Shown here: in pieces, positions 8,614 to 17,401 of the stretch
Numbering within the stretch: the stretch's first letter is position 1
Layout: each line of letters opens with the position of its first letter
Source of the DNA: Sulfuricella denitrificans
GTDB taxonomy: Bacteria; Pseudomonadota; Gammaproteobacteria; Burkholderiales; Sulfuricellaceae
Assembly (NCBI GenBank): GCA_002632355.1
Contig: NSJJ01000010.1
Coordinates: forward strand, 1-64,000
DNA: 64,000 nucleotides
Direction: 5' to 3'
Translations under genes and position numbers: made by a program
Notes under the pieces: generated by a model
Database searches by the model: none
Seen by the model: only the letters and a program-made list of their open reading frames with translations
What the model was told of the DNA's origin: nothing

Positions 8614-8900
8614 ATGACATAACGCGGATTTACGGCTACTTCGATCAGACTCCCTTGCGAATCAACAGAACGTAGCCTGAATCCAGTCATGCAGACATCA
8701 CTATTTCACCACACCCTGCCCGTAAACCGGCTCAATGCCCGCAACAGCACATTCATGCCCGCCAAGTAAAAATCCTGCAGTTTATTTTCAGTGCCGATAC
8801 GCTCACCCAAGGTCGTTTCAATTCAGATTTTGTATTTGAATGATTACTAATGATAAAACGCAATATGAATAAATATATTCAATATGCTCGTATTTAATGA

Positions 8901-8928
8901 TTGACATCTGCGTGTTGCGCAATATAAA
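8901..8928 (+). promoter_or_regulatory. Sigma-70-type promoter of the ABC exporter operon
   Basis: TTGACA at 8901-8906 and TATAAA at 8923-8928 with a 16-base spacer, 54 bases before the translation start of the TolC-like gene. It is the best -35/-10 pair in the gap. Confidence 0.6.
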
Positions 8929-8930
8929 TT

Positions 8931-8944
8931 AGTAATTGATTACT
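8931..8944. promoter_or_regulatory. Palindromic operator overlapping the transcription start region
   Basis: AGTAAT-TG-ATTACT directly follows the -10 element; a related GATTACTAATGAT lies at 8842-8854. The position suits repression, possibly by the TetR protein encoded at the far end of the operon (17522). The pairing is inferred. Confidence 0.45.
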
Positions 8945-8982
8945 TACTTATCATCAGGGGCGCAACATTCAGGATGCTTATC

Positions 8983-10497
8983 ATGAAGAAACCCATGTCT
9001 CAGCTACTGCTGTTAGGGCTGCTTCTCCCCACGGGGAATGCGGCCTTTGCAAATGGCTCCCTATCCCTGTGGGAAGCGATGGAACGGGCCGCGCAATCCA
9101 ACCCGGCCATCAGAAGCCAGCAAATCGAGATCGACAAGCAGGCACTGGAGCAGGATATCGCCCGCAGCCAGCATCTGCCGAAGGTCGACCTGAACGCCGC
9201 CTATACCCGCTACGCCCATCCCACCTTCGTTACCCCGATCCGGGAAGCGGGCGTTTTTCCGCCCATGGACACAGACATTTCCACGCTCGGGCTGGCGCTG
9301 AGCCTGCCGCTCTACAGCGGCGGCAAGCTGGTGGCTGGCGAGGCGCTGGCCGGGCATAACCGGGAGGTTTCCGCCCAGGTGCTGCGCGCCAACGGACAGG
9401 ATCTGCTGTTCAATGTCGTCGCCACCTATACCAAGGCGTTGCATTTCAGTGAACTCGGCAAGGTGCTGGACGCTCGCATCAAGGCCCTGCAGCAGGAGGA
9501 AAAAGATATTGACCTGCGCATCCAGCAGGGGCGGGCCGCGCGACTGGAGCTAATCCGCCTGCGAACCCAGCTCTCCCAGGCGCGTTACGACAGGTTGTCT
9601 GTCGTGCGGGGCGAGAAAGATGCGCTGTCCTTGCTGGCGTCCCTGCTGGGAGAAAATGGAGCTGCGCTGGTCCTGTCCGGGTTGAGCGCGACTTCGCCGG
9701 TTCTCCCCTTTTCCGCAGAAGAAGCCATGCACCATGGATTGCAACAGCGCCCGGACATTCTCCGGCTTGACGCCATGGGCAGAGCGGCGCAGGAAAAAGT
9801 CGCCATCGCGCGCGGCGACCGCATGCCGCAAATCAATCTGGTGGCGAAGGCGCAGGAAAACGCTGGAAGCAACTGGAAAACTTACGACGACTGGCAGATG
9901 GGCGTGCAACTGTCATTGCCGCTGTTTGATGGCGATATCCGCAAGCGCAAGGTGGAGCAAGCCAGCCTGGAACAAAGGCAAAATGCCTTGCAACAGGAAG
10001 ATGCCCGCAACCGGATTGCAACAGAAACCGAGCAGGCATTCGGCGCCCTGTCCGAAGCGCAGGACCGCCTGGAAGCTGCCACCCAGGGAGAAGCCGAGGC
10101 CGCTGAAGCGCTGCGCATCGAAACCCTGCGCTATCACAGCGGCGAAAACACCATCACCGACCTGCTCGGCGCGGAAACCGCCTTGTGGTCCGCCACGGCT
10201 AACCGCCTTCAGGCCGGATACGACATCACAGTAAGCCAGGCGCGTCTGCTGCGCGCCACAGGCGAACTCGCGCCCGGCAGTTTCCGTCCGGCCGCTAGCG
10301 GAGAACGCCGCAAGCCTGACGCGGTCTCCGGCATGGAGAACCGCACACTTGCGCAATACCTCTCGTGGCATTTTTGCGAAACCGGCATAAACGCCAACCC
10401 GGCCGGGCGGAGTGGGAACGTTGCAGTGCCGCCCCGCTCTGCAAGCGCAGGAAGCATTGATCTGGCGTACCCGAACAGGCAAGGAGCAAATTCATGA
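8983..10497 (+). CDS. TolC-family outer membrane channel of an ABC exporter
   Basis: About 504 residues. The ATG at 8983 (MKKPMSQLLLLGLLLPTGNAAFA, a clean signal peptide) is preferred over the in-frame ATG at 8974 because AGGA lies 8 bases before it. Outer-membrane-efflux repeats are evident (LWEAMERAAQSNPAIRSQQIEIDKQ; GLALSLPLYSGGKLVAGEALA; LSLPLFDGDIRKRKVEQASLEQ; YHSGENTITDLLGAETALW). The last 55 or so residues, rich in Asn, Ala, Pro and Ser, do not resemble TolC and may be a natural extension or the result of a lost stop codon. The gene overlaps the HlyD-like gene by ATGA. It should form the outer membrane exit for the ABC transporter encoded downstream. Confidence 0.9.
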   Translation: MKKPMSQLLLLGLLLPTGNAAFANGSLSLWEAMERAAQSNPAIRSQQIEIDKQALEQDIARSQHLPKVDLNAAYTRYAHPTFVTPIREAGVFPPMDTDISTLGLALSLPLYSGGKLVAGEALAGHNREVSAQVLRANGQDLLFNVVATYTKALHFSELGKVLDARIKALQQEEKDIDLRIQQGRAARLELIRLRTQLSQARYDRLSVVRGEKDALSLLASLLGENGAALVLSGLSATSPVLPFSAEEAMHHGLQQRPDILRLDAMGRAAQEKVAIARGDRMPQINLVAKAQENAGSNWKTYDDWQMGVQLSLPLFDGDIRKRKVEQASLEQRQNALQQEDARNRIATETEQAFGALSEAQDRLEAATQGEAEAAEALRIETLRYHSGENTITDLLGAETALWSATANRLQAGYDITVSQARLLRATGELAPGSFRPAASGERRKPDAVSGMENRTLAQYLSWHFCETGINANPAGRSGNVAVPPRSASAGSIDLAYPNRQGANS

Positions 10498-11498
10498 ACA
10501 AGAAAATAGTCATCGCCGGCATTCTGGCTGTCGGCATCGGCGCTGCGGTGCTGTCGAAATTTGCGCCCTGGCAGGCGAAACCGGACGGCAGCAAGGTCAC
10601 CGCCTCGGGCACGGTGGATGCGACCGAAATCGCTGCGGCTTTCCGCATGCCGGGGATTCTGGGCAAGCGCCCGGTCGAGGAAGGTAGCCATGTCAAACCG
10701 GGTGAACTGCTGGCGGCGCTTGACGACCGCGAGGCGGCCGCCCGGCTGCAGCAGGCCGAGTCCGCCGTGCAGGCCGCCCAGGCACGTCTCAGGGACCTGG
10801 AGCAGGGCTTCCGTCCGCAGGAAATCGCCGAGGCAAAAGCCCAGGCTGACCAGGCCCGGGCCAGTCTGGACAATCTGAGCGAAGAGGCCCGGCGCTCCGA
10901 AGCGCTCTTCACCGGTGGCGCGGTCAGCCAGCAGCGGCGCGACAAGGATCACACGGCCGCCGCCGTGGCAGGCGAGCAGCATCACGCCGCGCAGGCACGG
11001 CTCAAACTGCTGCAAAGCGGCTACCGGCCCGAACTCGTCAATGCGGCACGGGCGCAGCTTGGCGAAGCGCAGGCAGCGGCAGCCGCCGCCCGCGTGACGT
11101 GGGAGGATTTGCAGGTCAGAAGCACAGTGGAAGGCGTGATCACCCGTACCCATGCAGAAGTAGGCGAAACGCTGGGCGCGGGGCGCCCGGTAGTGACGGT
11201 CACCGATATTTCACGGCCCTGGGTGCGCGTCTATATCCCGGAAAACCTGATCGGCAAGGTGCGCCTGGGCGCCGCCGCGAAAGTCAGGATCGACACCTAT
11301 CCGGGGCGCGAATTCGCGGGCCGGGTGAGCTATGTCTCGTCCCAGGCCGAATTCACCCCCAAGAACGTACAAACGCAGGAAGAACGGGTAAAACTGGTAT
11401 TCGCAGTGAATGTGCTGCTGGATAACCGCGACGGCACGCTCAAGCCCGGCATGCCGGCTGACGTGGATATCGCCAGCGGGGACGGAGCTGCCCGGTGA
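10494..11498 (+). CDS. ybhG: HlyD-family periplasmic adaptor of ABC exporter (YbhG-like)
   Basis: A 334-residue adaptor with one N-terminal membrane anchor (IVIAGILAVGIGAAVLSKFAPW), split lipoyl motif (MPGILGKRPVEEGSHVKPGELLAALDDR and VRSTVEGVITRTHAEVGETLGAGRPVVTV) and a long coiled-coil hairpin of Ala/Gln/Glu-rich helices (residues 75-200). The ribosome site is AAGGAG and the start overlaps the TolC stop. By order and length it matches E. coli YbhG, the adaptor of the YbhFSR ABC transporter; it connects the ATPase/permease complex to TolC. Confidence 0.88.
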   Translation: MNKKIVIAGILAVGIGAAVLSKFAPWQAKPDGSKVTASGTVDATEIAAAFRMPGILGKRPVEEGSHVKPGELLAALDDREAAARLQQAESAVQAAQARLRDLEQGFRPQEIAEAKAQADQARASLDNLSEEARRSEALFTGGAVSQQRRDKDHTAAAVAGEQHHAAQARLKLLQSGYRPELVNAARAQLGEAQAAAAAARVTWEDLQVRSTVEGVITRTHAEVGETLGAGRPVVTVTDISRPWVRVYIPENLIGKVRLGAAAKVRIDTYPGREFAGRVSYVSSQAEFTPKNVQTQEERVKLVFAVNVLLDNRDGTLKPGMPADVDIASGDGAAR

Positions 11499-12358
11499 TC
11501 CCCGCCGCCGGGCTTTTCGAGCAGGACCGGCTTGCGCTGGAACGTCTCGAGCAACGCGACCGTGGCGCCCTGCTGATTTACATGCTTTCCATCGCCGTAG
11601 TCGTGTTGGCCGGCGAGGCGGGTGCATTTTATCTGCAACTGGCCGAACGCCATGGTTTCATGCCCCTGCTGCTGCGCGGCGTGGCTTATCTGTTGCTCAG
11701 CACGCTGCTATGGGCCATGGTGCTGCGCGCCAGCCGGCGCAGGGTGACCGGACTGATGGAAGACAAGCGCCTGGGCTACGAATCCATATTGCTGGCCTAT
11801 GATGGCGCTCTCGCCCTCAGGGATACTTACACCGGCGGCCATGGACGCCGGGTGGCGCACTACGCCCGTTTCATCGCCCGCGCCATGGACCTGCCCGAAA
11901 CCGAAGTGACCCATATCGGCGAGGCGGCACTGCTGCACGATCTGGGCAAGATCGGGATTCCCGACCGCATTCTGACGAAACCCAGCCGTCTCACGATCGA
12001 GGAATTTGCCGAAGTGCAGAAGCATCCTGCTGCAGGTGCGGACATTCTCCGCGCCATCCCGCCACTGCGCCGTCACGCCATCGCAGTGCGCCATCATCAC
12101 GAGCGCTTCAACGGCAGCGGCTACCCCGACGGGCTGCGCGGAACCGCCATCCCGCGTGCGGCACGCATCATTGCCATTGCGGATGCATTCGATGCCATGA
12201 CCAGCAAGCGCAGCTACCGCAACGGGGTAAAAGCGCAACAGGCACTGAGCGAAATCACCAGGGTCGCGGGCAGCCACTTTGATCCGGAAATCGTGGCGGT
12301 GATCAGCCAGAGTCCGGTACGTGAAGCGCTTTTCGCGGCGCAGGGAGCACTGTCATGA
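11495..12358 (+). CDS. Membrane-anchored HD-GYP phosphodiesterase
   Basis: A 287-residue protein starting with GTG that overlaps the previous stop (GTGA). Two membrane helices (about 25-45 and 57-78) precede a cytoplasmic HD-GYP domain (105-275). The metal and catalytic motifs are intact: GHGRRVAHYA, HD at 148-149 in LLHDLGKIGIPD, HHHERFNGSGYPDG with GYP at 209-211, and ADAFDAMTS. Family knowledge says such enzymes hydrolyse cyclic di-GMP. The unusual point is the place: the gene is translationally coupled on both sides inside an ABC exporter operon, which no standard YbhGFSR operon shows. This suggests cyclic-di-GMP control of the exporter, an inference. Confidence 0.9.
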   Translation: MIPAAGLFEQDRLALERLEQRDRGALLIYMLSIAVVVLAGEAGAFYLQLAERHGFMPLLLRGVAYLLLSTLLWAMVLRASRRRVTGLMEDKRLGYESILLAYDGALALRDTYTGGHGRRVAHYARFIARAMDLPETEVTHIGEAALLHDLGKIGIPDRILTKPSRLTIEEFAEVQKHPAAGADILRAIPPLRRHAIAVRHHHERFNGSGYPDGLRGTAIPRAARIIAIADAFDAMTSKRSYRNGVKAQQALSEITRVAGSHFDPEIVAVISQSPVREALFAAQGALS

Positions 12359-13293
12359 GCGATGTCGCCATAGCGGCCAGCGGGCTGGGCCGCACTTTCG
12401 GCGACATGTGGGCGGTGCGCGGGCTCGACCTGGAAGTGCGGCGCGGGGAAATCTTCGGCCTGGTGGGGCCGGACGGCGCCGGCAAAACCACCACCATGCG
12501 CCTCCTGACCGGCATTCTCGCGGCCAGCGAAGGCTCGGCAACGGTGGCGGGCTTTCCCATCCTGGGAGGCGAGGAGCAGATCAAGTCGCGCATCAGCTAC
12601 ATGTCGCAACGCTTCGGCCTGTACGGCGACCTCACGGTGGAAGAGAACCTGCGCTTCTATGCCGACCTGTACGAAGTGCCGCGGCACGAGCGCGAGGCGC
12701 TGGAAGGGCGCCTGCTCGGATTTTCCAATTTGACGCCGTTCAGGAAGCGCCTGGCGCGCAACCTCTCGGGCGGCATGAAACAAAAACTTGGCCTGGCCTG
12801 CGCCCTGATCCACAAGCCGGAAATCCTGTTTCTCGACGAACCCACCAACGGCGTCGATCCGGTGTCGCGACGCGATTTCTGGCGCATTCTCTACGCCATG
12901 CTCAAGGAGGGGGTGACGATCTTCGTCTCCACCGCCTACCTCGACGAAGCCGAACGCTGCACGCGCGTCGGCCTGATGCACCGCGGCCGCCTGATCCAGT
13001 GCGACACGCCGCAGAAACTCAAGGAAGGCATTCCTGGCCTGCTGCTGGAACTGGAAACCGAGCGTCCGCGCGCCGCCCGGGAAATCCTTGCCGAGAAGCT
13101 GGGCTGGAACCGCATCAGCCTGTTCGGCGGCCTGCTGCACCTGTATGCCGCTGACGAGAGCGAGGTGGAACAGGCCAGGACGGTATTGCAGGAGGCCGGT
13201 ATCGCCGTGCGGGCGGAAAAGATCATCACCCCGACGCTGGAAGACGTGTTCATTCACCAGGTCACCCGGGATGACACGGAGGCGCAGGCATGA
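12355..13293 (+). CDS. ybhF: ABC transporter ATP-binding protein (first half of YbhF-type ATPase)
   Basis: 312 residues. Walker A GPDGAGKT at 38-45, signature NLSGGMKQKL, Walker B ILFLDEPTNGVD and the following H-loop position reads STAYLDEAERC (Thr-Ala in place of the usual Thr-His), a substitution also common in such drug-exporter ATPases. The start overlaps the HD-GYP stop by ATGA. E. coli YbhF contains two such domains fused; here they are two overlapping genes. With the partner ATPase it would power the two permeases encoded next. The missing switch histidine means this may be the degenerate member of the ATPase pair. Confidence 0.9.
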   Translation: MSDVAIAASGLGRTFGDMWAVRGLDLEVRRGEIFGLVGPDGAGKTTTMRLLTGILAASEGSATVAGFPILGGEEQIKSRISYMSQRFGLYGDLTVEENLRFYADLYEVPRHEREALEGRLLGFSNLTPFRKRLARNLSGGMKQKLGLACALIHKPEILFLDEPTNGVDPVSRRDFWRILYAMLKEGVTIFVSTAYLDEAERCTRVGLMHRGRLIQCDTPQKLKEGIPGLLLELETERPRAAREILAEKLGWNRISLFGGLLHLYAADESEVEQARTVLQEAGIAVRAEKIITPTLEDVFIHQVTRDDTEAQA

Positions 13294-14246
13294 ACACGGA
13301 TTACGCCGTCGAAGTGCGCGACCTGACCCGGGTGTTCGGCGATTTCATCGCCGTCGACCGCATCTCGCTCACGGTTGAAAAAGGCCAGGTGTTCGGTTTT
13401 CTCGGCCCCAACGGCGCGGGCAAGTCCACCACCATCCGCATGCTGTGCGGCCTGCTGCTGCCGAGTTCGGGCGCGGGCCGGGTGGCGGGCTTCGACGTCA
13501 TGAGCGAATCCGAGACCATCAAGCGCCACATCGGTTACATGTCGCAGAAATTCTCGCTCTACGACGACCTCACCGTGGAGGAGAACATCGACTTCTACGC
13601 CGGCATCTACAACGTCCCCAGAGCCAAACGCAAGGAACGCAAGGACTGGGTGCTGGAGATGGCGGGCCTGGCTGACAAGCGGCGCAACCGGACCGGCTCG
13701 CTGGCCGGCGGCTGGAAGCAGCGCCTGGCGCTGGGTTGCGCGGTGCTGCACGAGCCGCCGATCCTGTTCCTGGACGAACCCACCTCTGGCGTGGACCCGC
13801 TCTCAAGGCGCCAGTTCTGGGACCTGATCGCGCAGATGTCGCATCGCGGCACCACAGTGTTCGTCACCACCCACTACATGGAGGAGGCGGAATACTGCGA
13901 CGAACTGGCGCTGATCTACCGCGGCCGGATGATCGCCAGGGGCAAGCCAGCAGAAGTCAAGAAACTGATTCCAGAGGACATTCTTGAAATCCGCGTCGAT
14001 CGACCCTTCGATGCGCTGGAACGGCTGGAAGAATCGGATCTGGTGCAGGAATCCGCCCTGTTCGGCGACGCCCTGCATACAGTAGTCAGCAACGCTGCGG
14101 CGGCGATTCCGGCGCTGAACATTTTTCTCGCGCAGCAGGGCTTCGCAGTGCAGGTCATCCGGCAGGTCACGCCTTCGCTGGAGGACGTCTTCGTTTCCCT
14201 GATCGAACAGGACGACCGGCAGCGCGCACAGGGAGGAAAAGCATGA
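13290..14246 (+). CDS. ybhF: ABC transporter ATP-binding protein (second half of YbhF-type ATPase)
   Basis: 318 residues. Walker A GPNGAGKST near residue 37, signature SLAGGWKQRL, Walker B ILFLDEPTSGVD and a complete H-loop (VTTHYMEEAEYCDEL), so this subunit looks fully catalytic. It overlaps its neighbours by four bases on both sides. The C-terminal 90 residues resemble the regulatory extension of YbhF/CcmA-type drug exporters (TPSLEDVFVSL). Together with the preceding ATPase it probably forms a heterodimer equivalent to the fused E. coli YbhF. Confidence 0.9.
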   Translation: MNTDYAVEVRDLTRVFGDFIAVDRISLTVEKGQVFGFLGPNGAGKSTTIRMLCGLLLPSSGAGRVAGFDVMSESETIKRHIGYMSQKFSLYDDLTVEENIDFYAGIYNVPRAKRKERKDWVLEMAGLADKRRNRTGSLAGGWKQRLALGCAVLHEPPILFLDEPTSGVDPLSRRQFWDLIAQMSHRGTTVFVTTHYMEEAEYCDELALIYRGRMIARGKPAEVKKLIPEDILEIRVDRPFDALERLEESDLVQESALFGDALHTVVSNAAAAIPALNIFLAQQGFAVQVIRQVTPSLEDVFVSLIEQDDRQRAQGGKA

Positions 14247-15367
14247 CGCCACCGCGTTTTTCCCGCATCCGCCTGTGGGCGCTGGTGAAAAAAGAGTTCA
14301 TCCACATCATCCGCGACCCGCGCTCGCTGGCGATGGCATTCCTGATGCCGCTGATCCTGCTGATCCTGTTCGGCTACGCCATCACCATGGACATCAAGAC
14401 GCTCAACCTGGTGATTTACGATCAGGACCAGAGTGCCACCAGCCGCCATTACCTCGAAGGCTTCCCGGCTTCCAGCTACTTCACCGTGGTGGCCGCCGCA
14501 AAAAGCCATGCCGAAGTGCGCGCCCAGCTCGACCGGGGCAAGGCACACCTGGCGCTGGTGATTCCGCGGCACTTCGCACGCGACCTGGAGCAGGGCCGCA
14601 GCACGAAAGTGCAGCTACTGGCCGACGGCTCCGACGCCAACACCGCAACCATCGCCATGGGCTATGCCGAGGCCATCACCAACCGCTTCAGCACGGCACA
14701 ACTGGGCAGCAAAATCGAGCTGGCCGTGGATAACCGCCTGCGGGTCTGGTACAACCCCGAGCTGAAAAGCCGATGGTTCATCATCCCCGGCCTGATCGCG
14801 GTGATCATGACGGTGATCACCGCCCTGCTCACCTCGCTCACCGTGTCACGCGAATGGGAGAGCGGCACCATGGAACAGCTGATCGCCACGCCGGTGCAGC
14901 CGATCGAGCTGTTCCTCGGCAAGATGGCGCCGTATTTCGTGATTGGTGTGCTGGACGTACTGTTCTCGGTGGCGATGGGGGTATGGGTGTTCGATGTGCC
15001 GCTGCGCGGCAGCTTCATCTTCCTGCTCGGCGTCACTGCGATGTTCCTGATAGGCGGGCTGAGCCTCGGCATCATGGTCTCCACCATCGCCAGGTCGCAG
15101 CTGGTGGCGAGCCAGCTGGCGATGGTCGTCACCTTCCTGCCCGCCTTCCTGCTCTCCGGCTTTCTCTACTCCATCGACAACATGCCGCGCTTCCTGCAGG
15201 TAGTCACCCACGTGGTGCAGGCACGCTATTTCGTCGAGGTCCTGAAGAACATTTTTCTCAAGGCCGGCCCGCCAGCTTATGTGGCGGACGACCTGATTTT
15301 CCTCGGAATGTTCGCAATGGTGGTGTTTGCAGTCGCCTTGCGCAAGTTCCGCAAAAAACTGGCCTGA
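14243..15367 (+). CDS. ybhS: ABC-2 type permease, YbhS-like
   Basis: 374 residues with the ABC-2 plan: a cytoplasmic N-terminus with KKEFIHIIRDPRSLAMAFLMPLILLILFGYAI (TM1), a large periplasmic domain (about 50-175), then five membrane helices starting FIIPGLIAVIMTVITALLTSLTVSREWESGTMEQLIATP. The EXE-like cytoplasmic motif (REWESGTMEQL) is the ATPase contact of this family. It overlaps the ATPase gene by ATGA and precedes a paralogous permease, giving the two-permease composition of YbhFSR and YhhJ/RbbA exporters. Confidence 0.9.
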   Translation: MTPPRFSRIRLWALVKKEFIHIIRDPRSLAMAFLMPLILLILFGYAITMDIKTLNLVIYDQDQSATSRHYLEGFPASSYFTVVAAAKSHAEVRAQLDRGKAHLALVIPRHFARDLEQGRSTKVQLLADGSDANTATIAMGYAEAITNRFSTAQLGSKIELAVDNRLRVWYNPELKSRWFIIPGLIAVIMTVITALLTSLTVSREWESGTMEQLIATPVQPIELFLGKMAPYFVIGVLDVLFSVAMGVWVFDVPLRGSFIFLLGVTAMFLIGGLSLGIMVSTIARSQLVASQLAMVVTFLPAFLLSGFLYSIDNMPRFLQVVTHVVQARYFVEVLKNIFLKAGPPAYVADDLIFLGMFAMVVFAVALRKFRKKLA

Positions 15368-15377
15368 CGGAGGCATT

Positions 15378-16505
15378 ATGTGGGAAAGAATCTACCGCAT
15401 GCTGGTGAAGGAATTCATCCAGGTGCTGCGCGACCCGCGCATGAAGGCGCTGATCTTCGTCATGCCGGTGATCCAGCTGATCATGTTCGGCTATGCCGTG
15501 ACCACTGACGTGGATCACATCAGGACTGCGGTCTGCGATCTCGACAAGAGCCCGCAGAGCCGCGCGCTGATCGAGCGCTTCACGGCCTCCGGCTATTTCA
15601 CCGTGGTGGACAATACCAATAATCCTGAAAAACTGGGCGAACTGCTCGATCGCGGCAAGGCCACCATTGGCATCCAGATCAACCGCGGCTTTGCCGACGA
15701 TCTGCGTTCTGGCAGACAGGCGGCGATCCAGACCATCGTCGACGGTACCGACTCGAATACAGGCACGGTGGCGATGGACTACGCTCAGCGCATCACCCAG
15801 GAATTTTCCCGGGCGCGTTCAGCGCCGATAGAGCTGACTCAACTGGCGCAGCCACAGACCAACCCCATCGAACTGCGTTCGCGCGCCTGGTTCAACCCCG
15901 ACCTGAAAAGCCGCTATTTCAACGTCCCCGGCGTGATCGCCGTGGTGGTGCTGCTGATCTCCCTGCTGCTCACCGCCATGGCCATCGTGCGCGAGCGCGA
16001 AATCGGCACCATGGAGCAGCTGATGGTGACGCCGATCCGTCCCTTCGAACTGATCCTCGGCAAGACCCTGCCCTTCGTGCTGATCAGCTTCATCGACGTG
16101 CTGGTGGTCACTTTCATCGGCATCAACTGGTTTCACGTGCCGATCCATGGCAGCCTGGGGCTGCTGCTGTTCGGCGCCGGGCTGTACCTGATGTCCACCA
16201 TCGGCATCGGACTGTTCATTTCCACCATTTCCCAGACCCAGCAACAGGCGCTGATGTCGTCGTTTTTCTTTTATCTGCCCGCGGTGCTGCTGTCCGGCTT
16301 CATGTTCCCGATCGCGAACATGCCGGAACCGGCCCAGTGGCTCACCTATCTCAACCCGCTGCGCTACTTCCTGGTCATCATCCGGGACATCTTTCTCAAG
16401 GGCAGCGGCTGGGAAATTCTGTGGCCCCAGTTCGCCGCCTTGGCGGTGCTGGGCACGACACTTTTACTGATTAGCTCGCTTCGCTTCAAGAAAAGGATGG
16501 TCTGA
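15378..16505 (+). CDS. ybhR: ABC-2 type permease, YbhR-like
   Basis: 375 residues; start at 15378 (MWERIYRMLVKEFIQVL) after GGAGG, 10 bases after the preceding stop. Same architecture as the neighbour: KEFIQVLRDPRMKALIFVMPVIQLIMFGYAV, a periplasmic domain, NVPGVIAVVVLLISLLLTAMAIVREREIGTMEQLMVTP, and four more helices with NPLRYFLVIIRDIFLKG near the end. It should pair with the YbhS-like subunit. E. coli YbhFSR has been linked to drug and sodium/lithium export; the substrate here is unknown. Confidence 0.9.
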   Translation: MWERIYRMLVKEFIQVLRDPRMKALIFVMPVIQLIMFGYAVTTDVDHIRTAVCDLDKSPQSRALIERFTASGYFTVVDNTNNPEKLGELLDRGKATIGIQINRGFADDLRSGRQAAIQTIVDGTDSNTGTVAMDYAQRITQEFSRARSAPIELTQLAQPQTNPIELRSRAWFNPDLKSRYFNVPGVIAVVVLLISLLLTAMAIVREREIGTMEQLMVTPIRPFELILGKTLPFVLISFIDVLVVTFIGINWFHVPIHGSLGLLLFGAGLYLMSTIGIGLFISTISQTQQQALMSSFFFYLPAVLLSGFMFPIANMPEPAQWLTYLNPLRYFLVIIRDIFLKGSGWEILWPQFAALAVLGTTLLLISSLRFKKRMV

Positions 16506-16506
16506 C

Positions 16507-16959
16507 ATGAAACAACCCCGCAATTCGGCTTTCAATCTTCTCGTTTCTTCCTGTCTGCTGTTTGCCGCAAGCAGTGTGCACGCCGCCGAACCGCTCGCCC
16601 TGCAGAAGGTCATGAAGGACCTGGGCAGGAACATGCAGATCATCACCGACGGGATTTCCCGCGAAGACTGGGAACTGGTGGAAAAAACCGCCCCCCTGAT
16701 CGCCGATCATCCCCAGCCGCCCTTCGGAGAAAAAATGCGCATCATGAGCTTCGTCGGCACCAACATGGCCAAGTTCAAGGCCTATGACGGCGAAACCCAC
16801 GATCAGGCACAGGCGGTAGCCAGGACGGCAAAAACCAGGGACGGACAAGGAGTGATTATTGCCTTCCAGAAACTCCAGACCAGTTGCTACAACTGCCACA
16901 GCGAATTCCGCAAACCCTTCGTGGATCATTTCTACGGCAGGAAAGACGCTACCCAGTGA
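16507..16959 (+). CDS. Class II cytochrome c (c'/c-556 type), periplasmic
   Basis: 150 residues with a signal peptide cut after VHA (about residue 26). A single haem c site CYNCH (residues 127-131) lies near the C-terminus, as in class II cytochromes whose four-helix bundle carries the haem at the end of the last helix. A methionine in the first helix (NMQII, residue 43) could be the sixth ligand, as in c-556, or the site may be open as in c'. The gene begins 1 base after the YbhR stop, so it is cotranscribed with the exporter, an unusual partnership. Confidence 0.85.
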   Translation: MKQPRNSAFNLLVSSCLLFAASSVHAAEPLALQKVMKDLGRNMQIITDGISREDWELVEKTAPLIADHPQPPFGEKMRIMSFVGTNMAKFKAYDGETHDQAQAVARTAKTRDGQGVIIAFQKLQTSCYNCHSEFRKPFVDHFYGRKDATQ

Positions 16960-16993
16960 TCGGCATTTACATCAACAGCACAGGAGTCATTCC

Positions 16994-17401
16994 ATGAAAA
17001 CCTCAACACCACAACGCAGAATCATTGTCTGGATCATTTCCCTGGTCGCCGTTGCTTTCGGCCTGCTGACTCTCAAGGAAGGCGGCACCATCCTGTTCGG
17101 CGGCGAAGCGGCGCGCACGGCAGCCGGCAACTATGTGCCGTTCGTGCTGTGGTTCAATTTTTCGGCTGGTTTCGCCTATGTCCTCGCCGGCGCCGGCCTG
17201 TGGCTGCAACAACGCTGGGCGGTATGGCTGGCTGCAGGCATTGCCGCAGCAACTGCGTTCACCTTCGCCGCTTTCGGTGTACATGTGGCTCTCGGCGGCG
17301 CCTTCGAGCCGCGCACGGTGGTTGCCATGAGCCTGCGCACACTGGTGTGGACGACGATCGCAATCGTATCTATTCGTGCGCTGCGGCGCAGATCACTATA
17401 A
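16994..17401 (+). CDS. Small four-helix membrane protein, unknown function
   Basis: 135 residues. The ATG at 16994 follows AGGAG. Four hydrophobic helices are visible: IIVWIISLVAVAFGLLTL, VPFVLWFNFSAGFAYVLAGAGLWL, AVWLAAGIAAATAFTFAAFGVHVAL and TLVWTTIAIVSIRAL. It lies 34 bases after the cytochrome gene and probably belongs to the same transcript. It has the size and plan of DoxX-like or other small integral membrane proteins, but no diagnostic motif was seen. A role with the periplasmic cytochrome is possible. Confidence 0.6.
   Translation: MKTSTPQRRIIVWIISLVAVAFGLLTLKEGGTILFGGEAARTAAGNYVPFVLWFNFSAGFAYVLAGAGLWLQQRWAVWLAAGIAAATAFTFAAFGVHVALGGAFEPRTVVAMSLRTLVWTTIAIVSIRALRRRSL

Larger units (their letters stand above)
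8579..8982. other. AT-rich regulatory gap ahead of the ABC exporter operon
   Basis: No gene is seen. The region contains a CpxR box near its left end, a short palindrome GAATA-N4-TATTC at 8867-8880, a sigma-70-like promoter and an overlapping operator at its right end (listed separately). The A+T content is far above that of the flanking genes from about 8815 onward. Confidence 0.7.
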
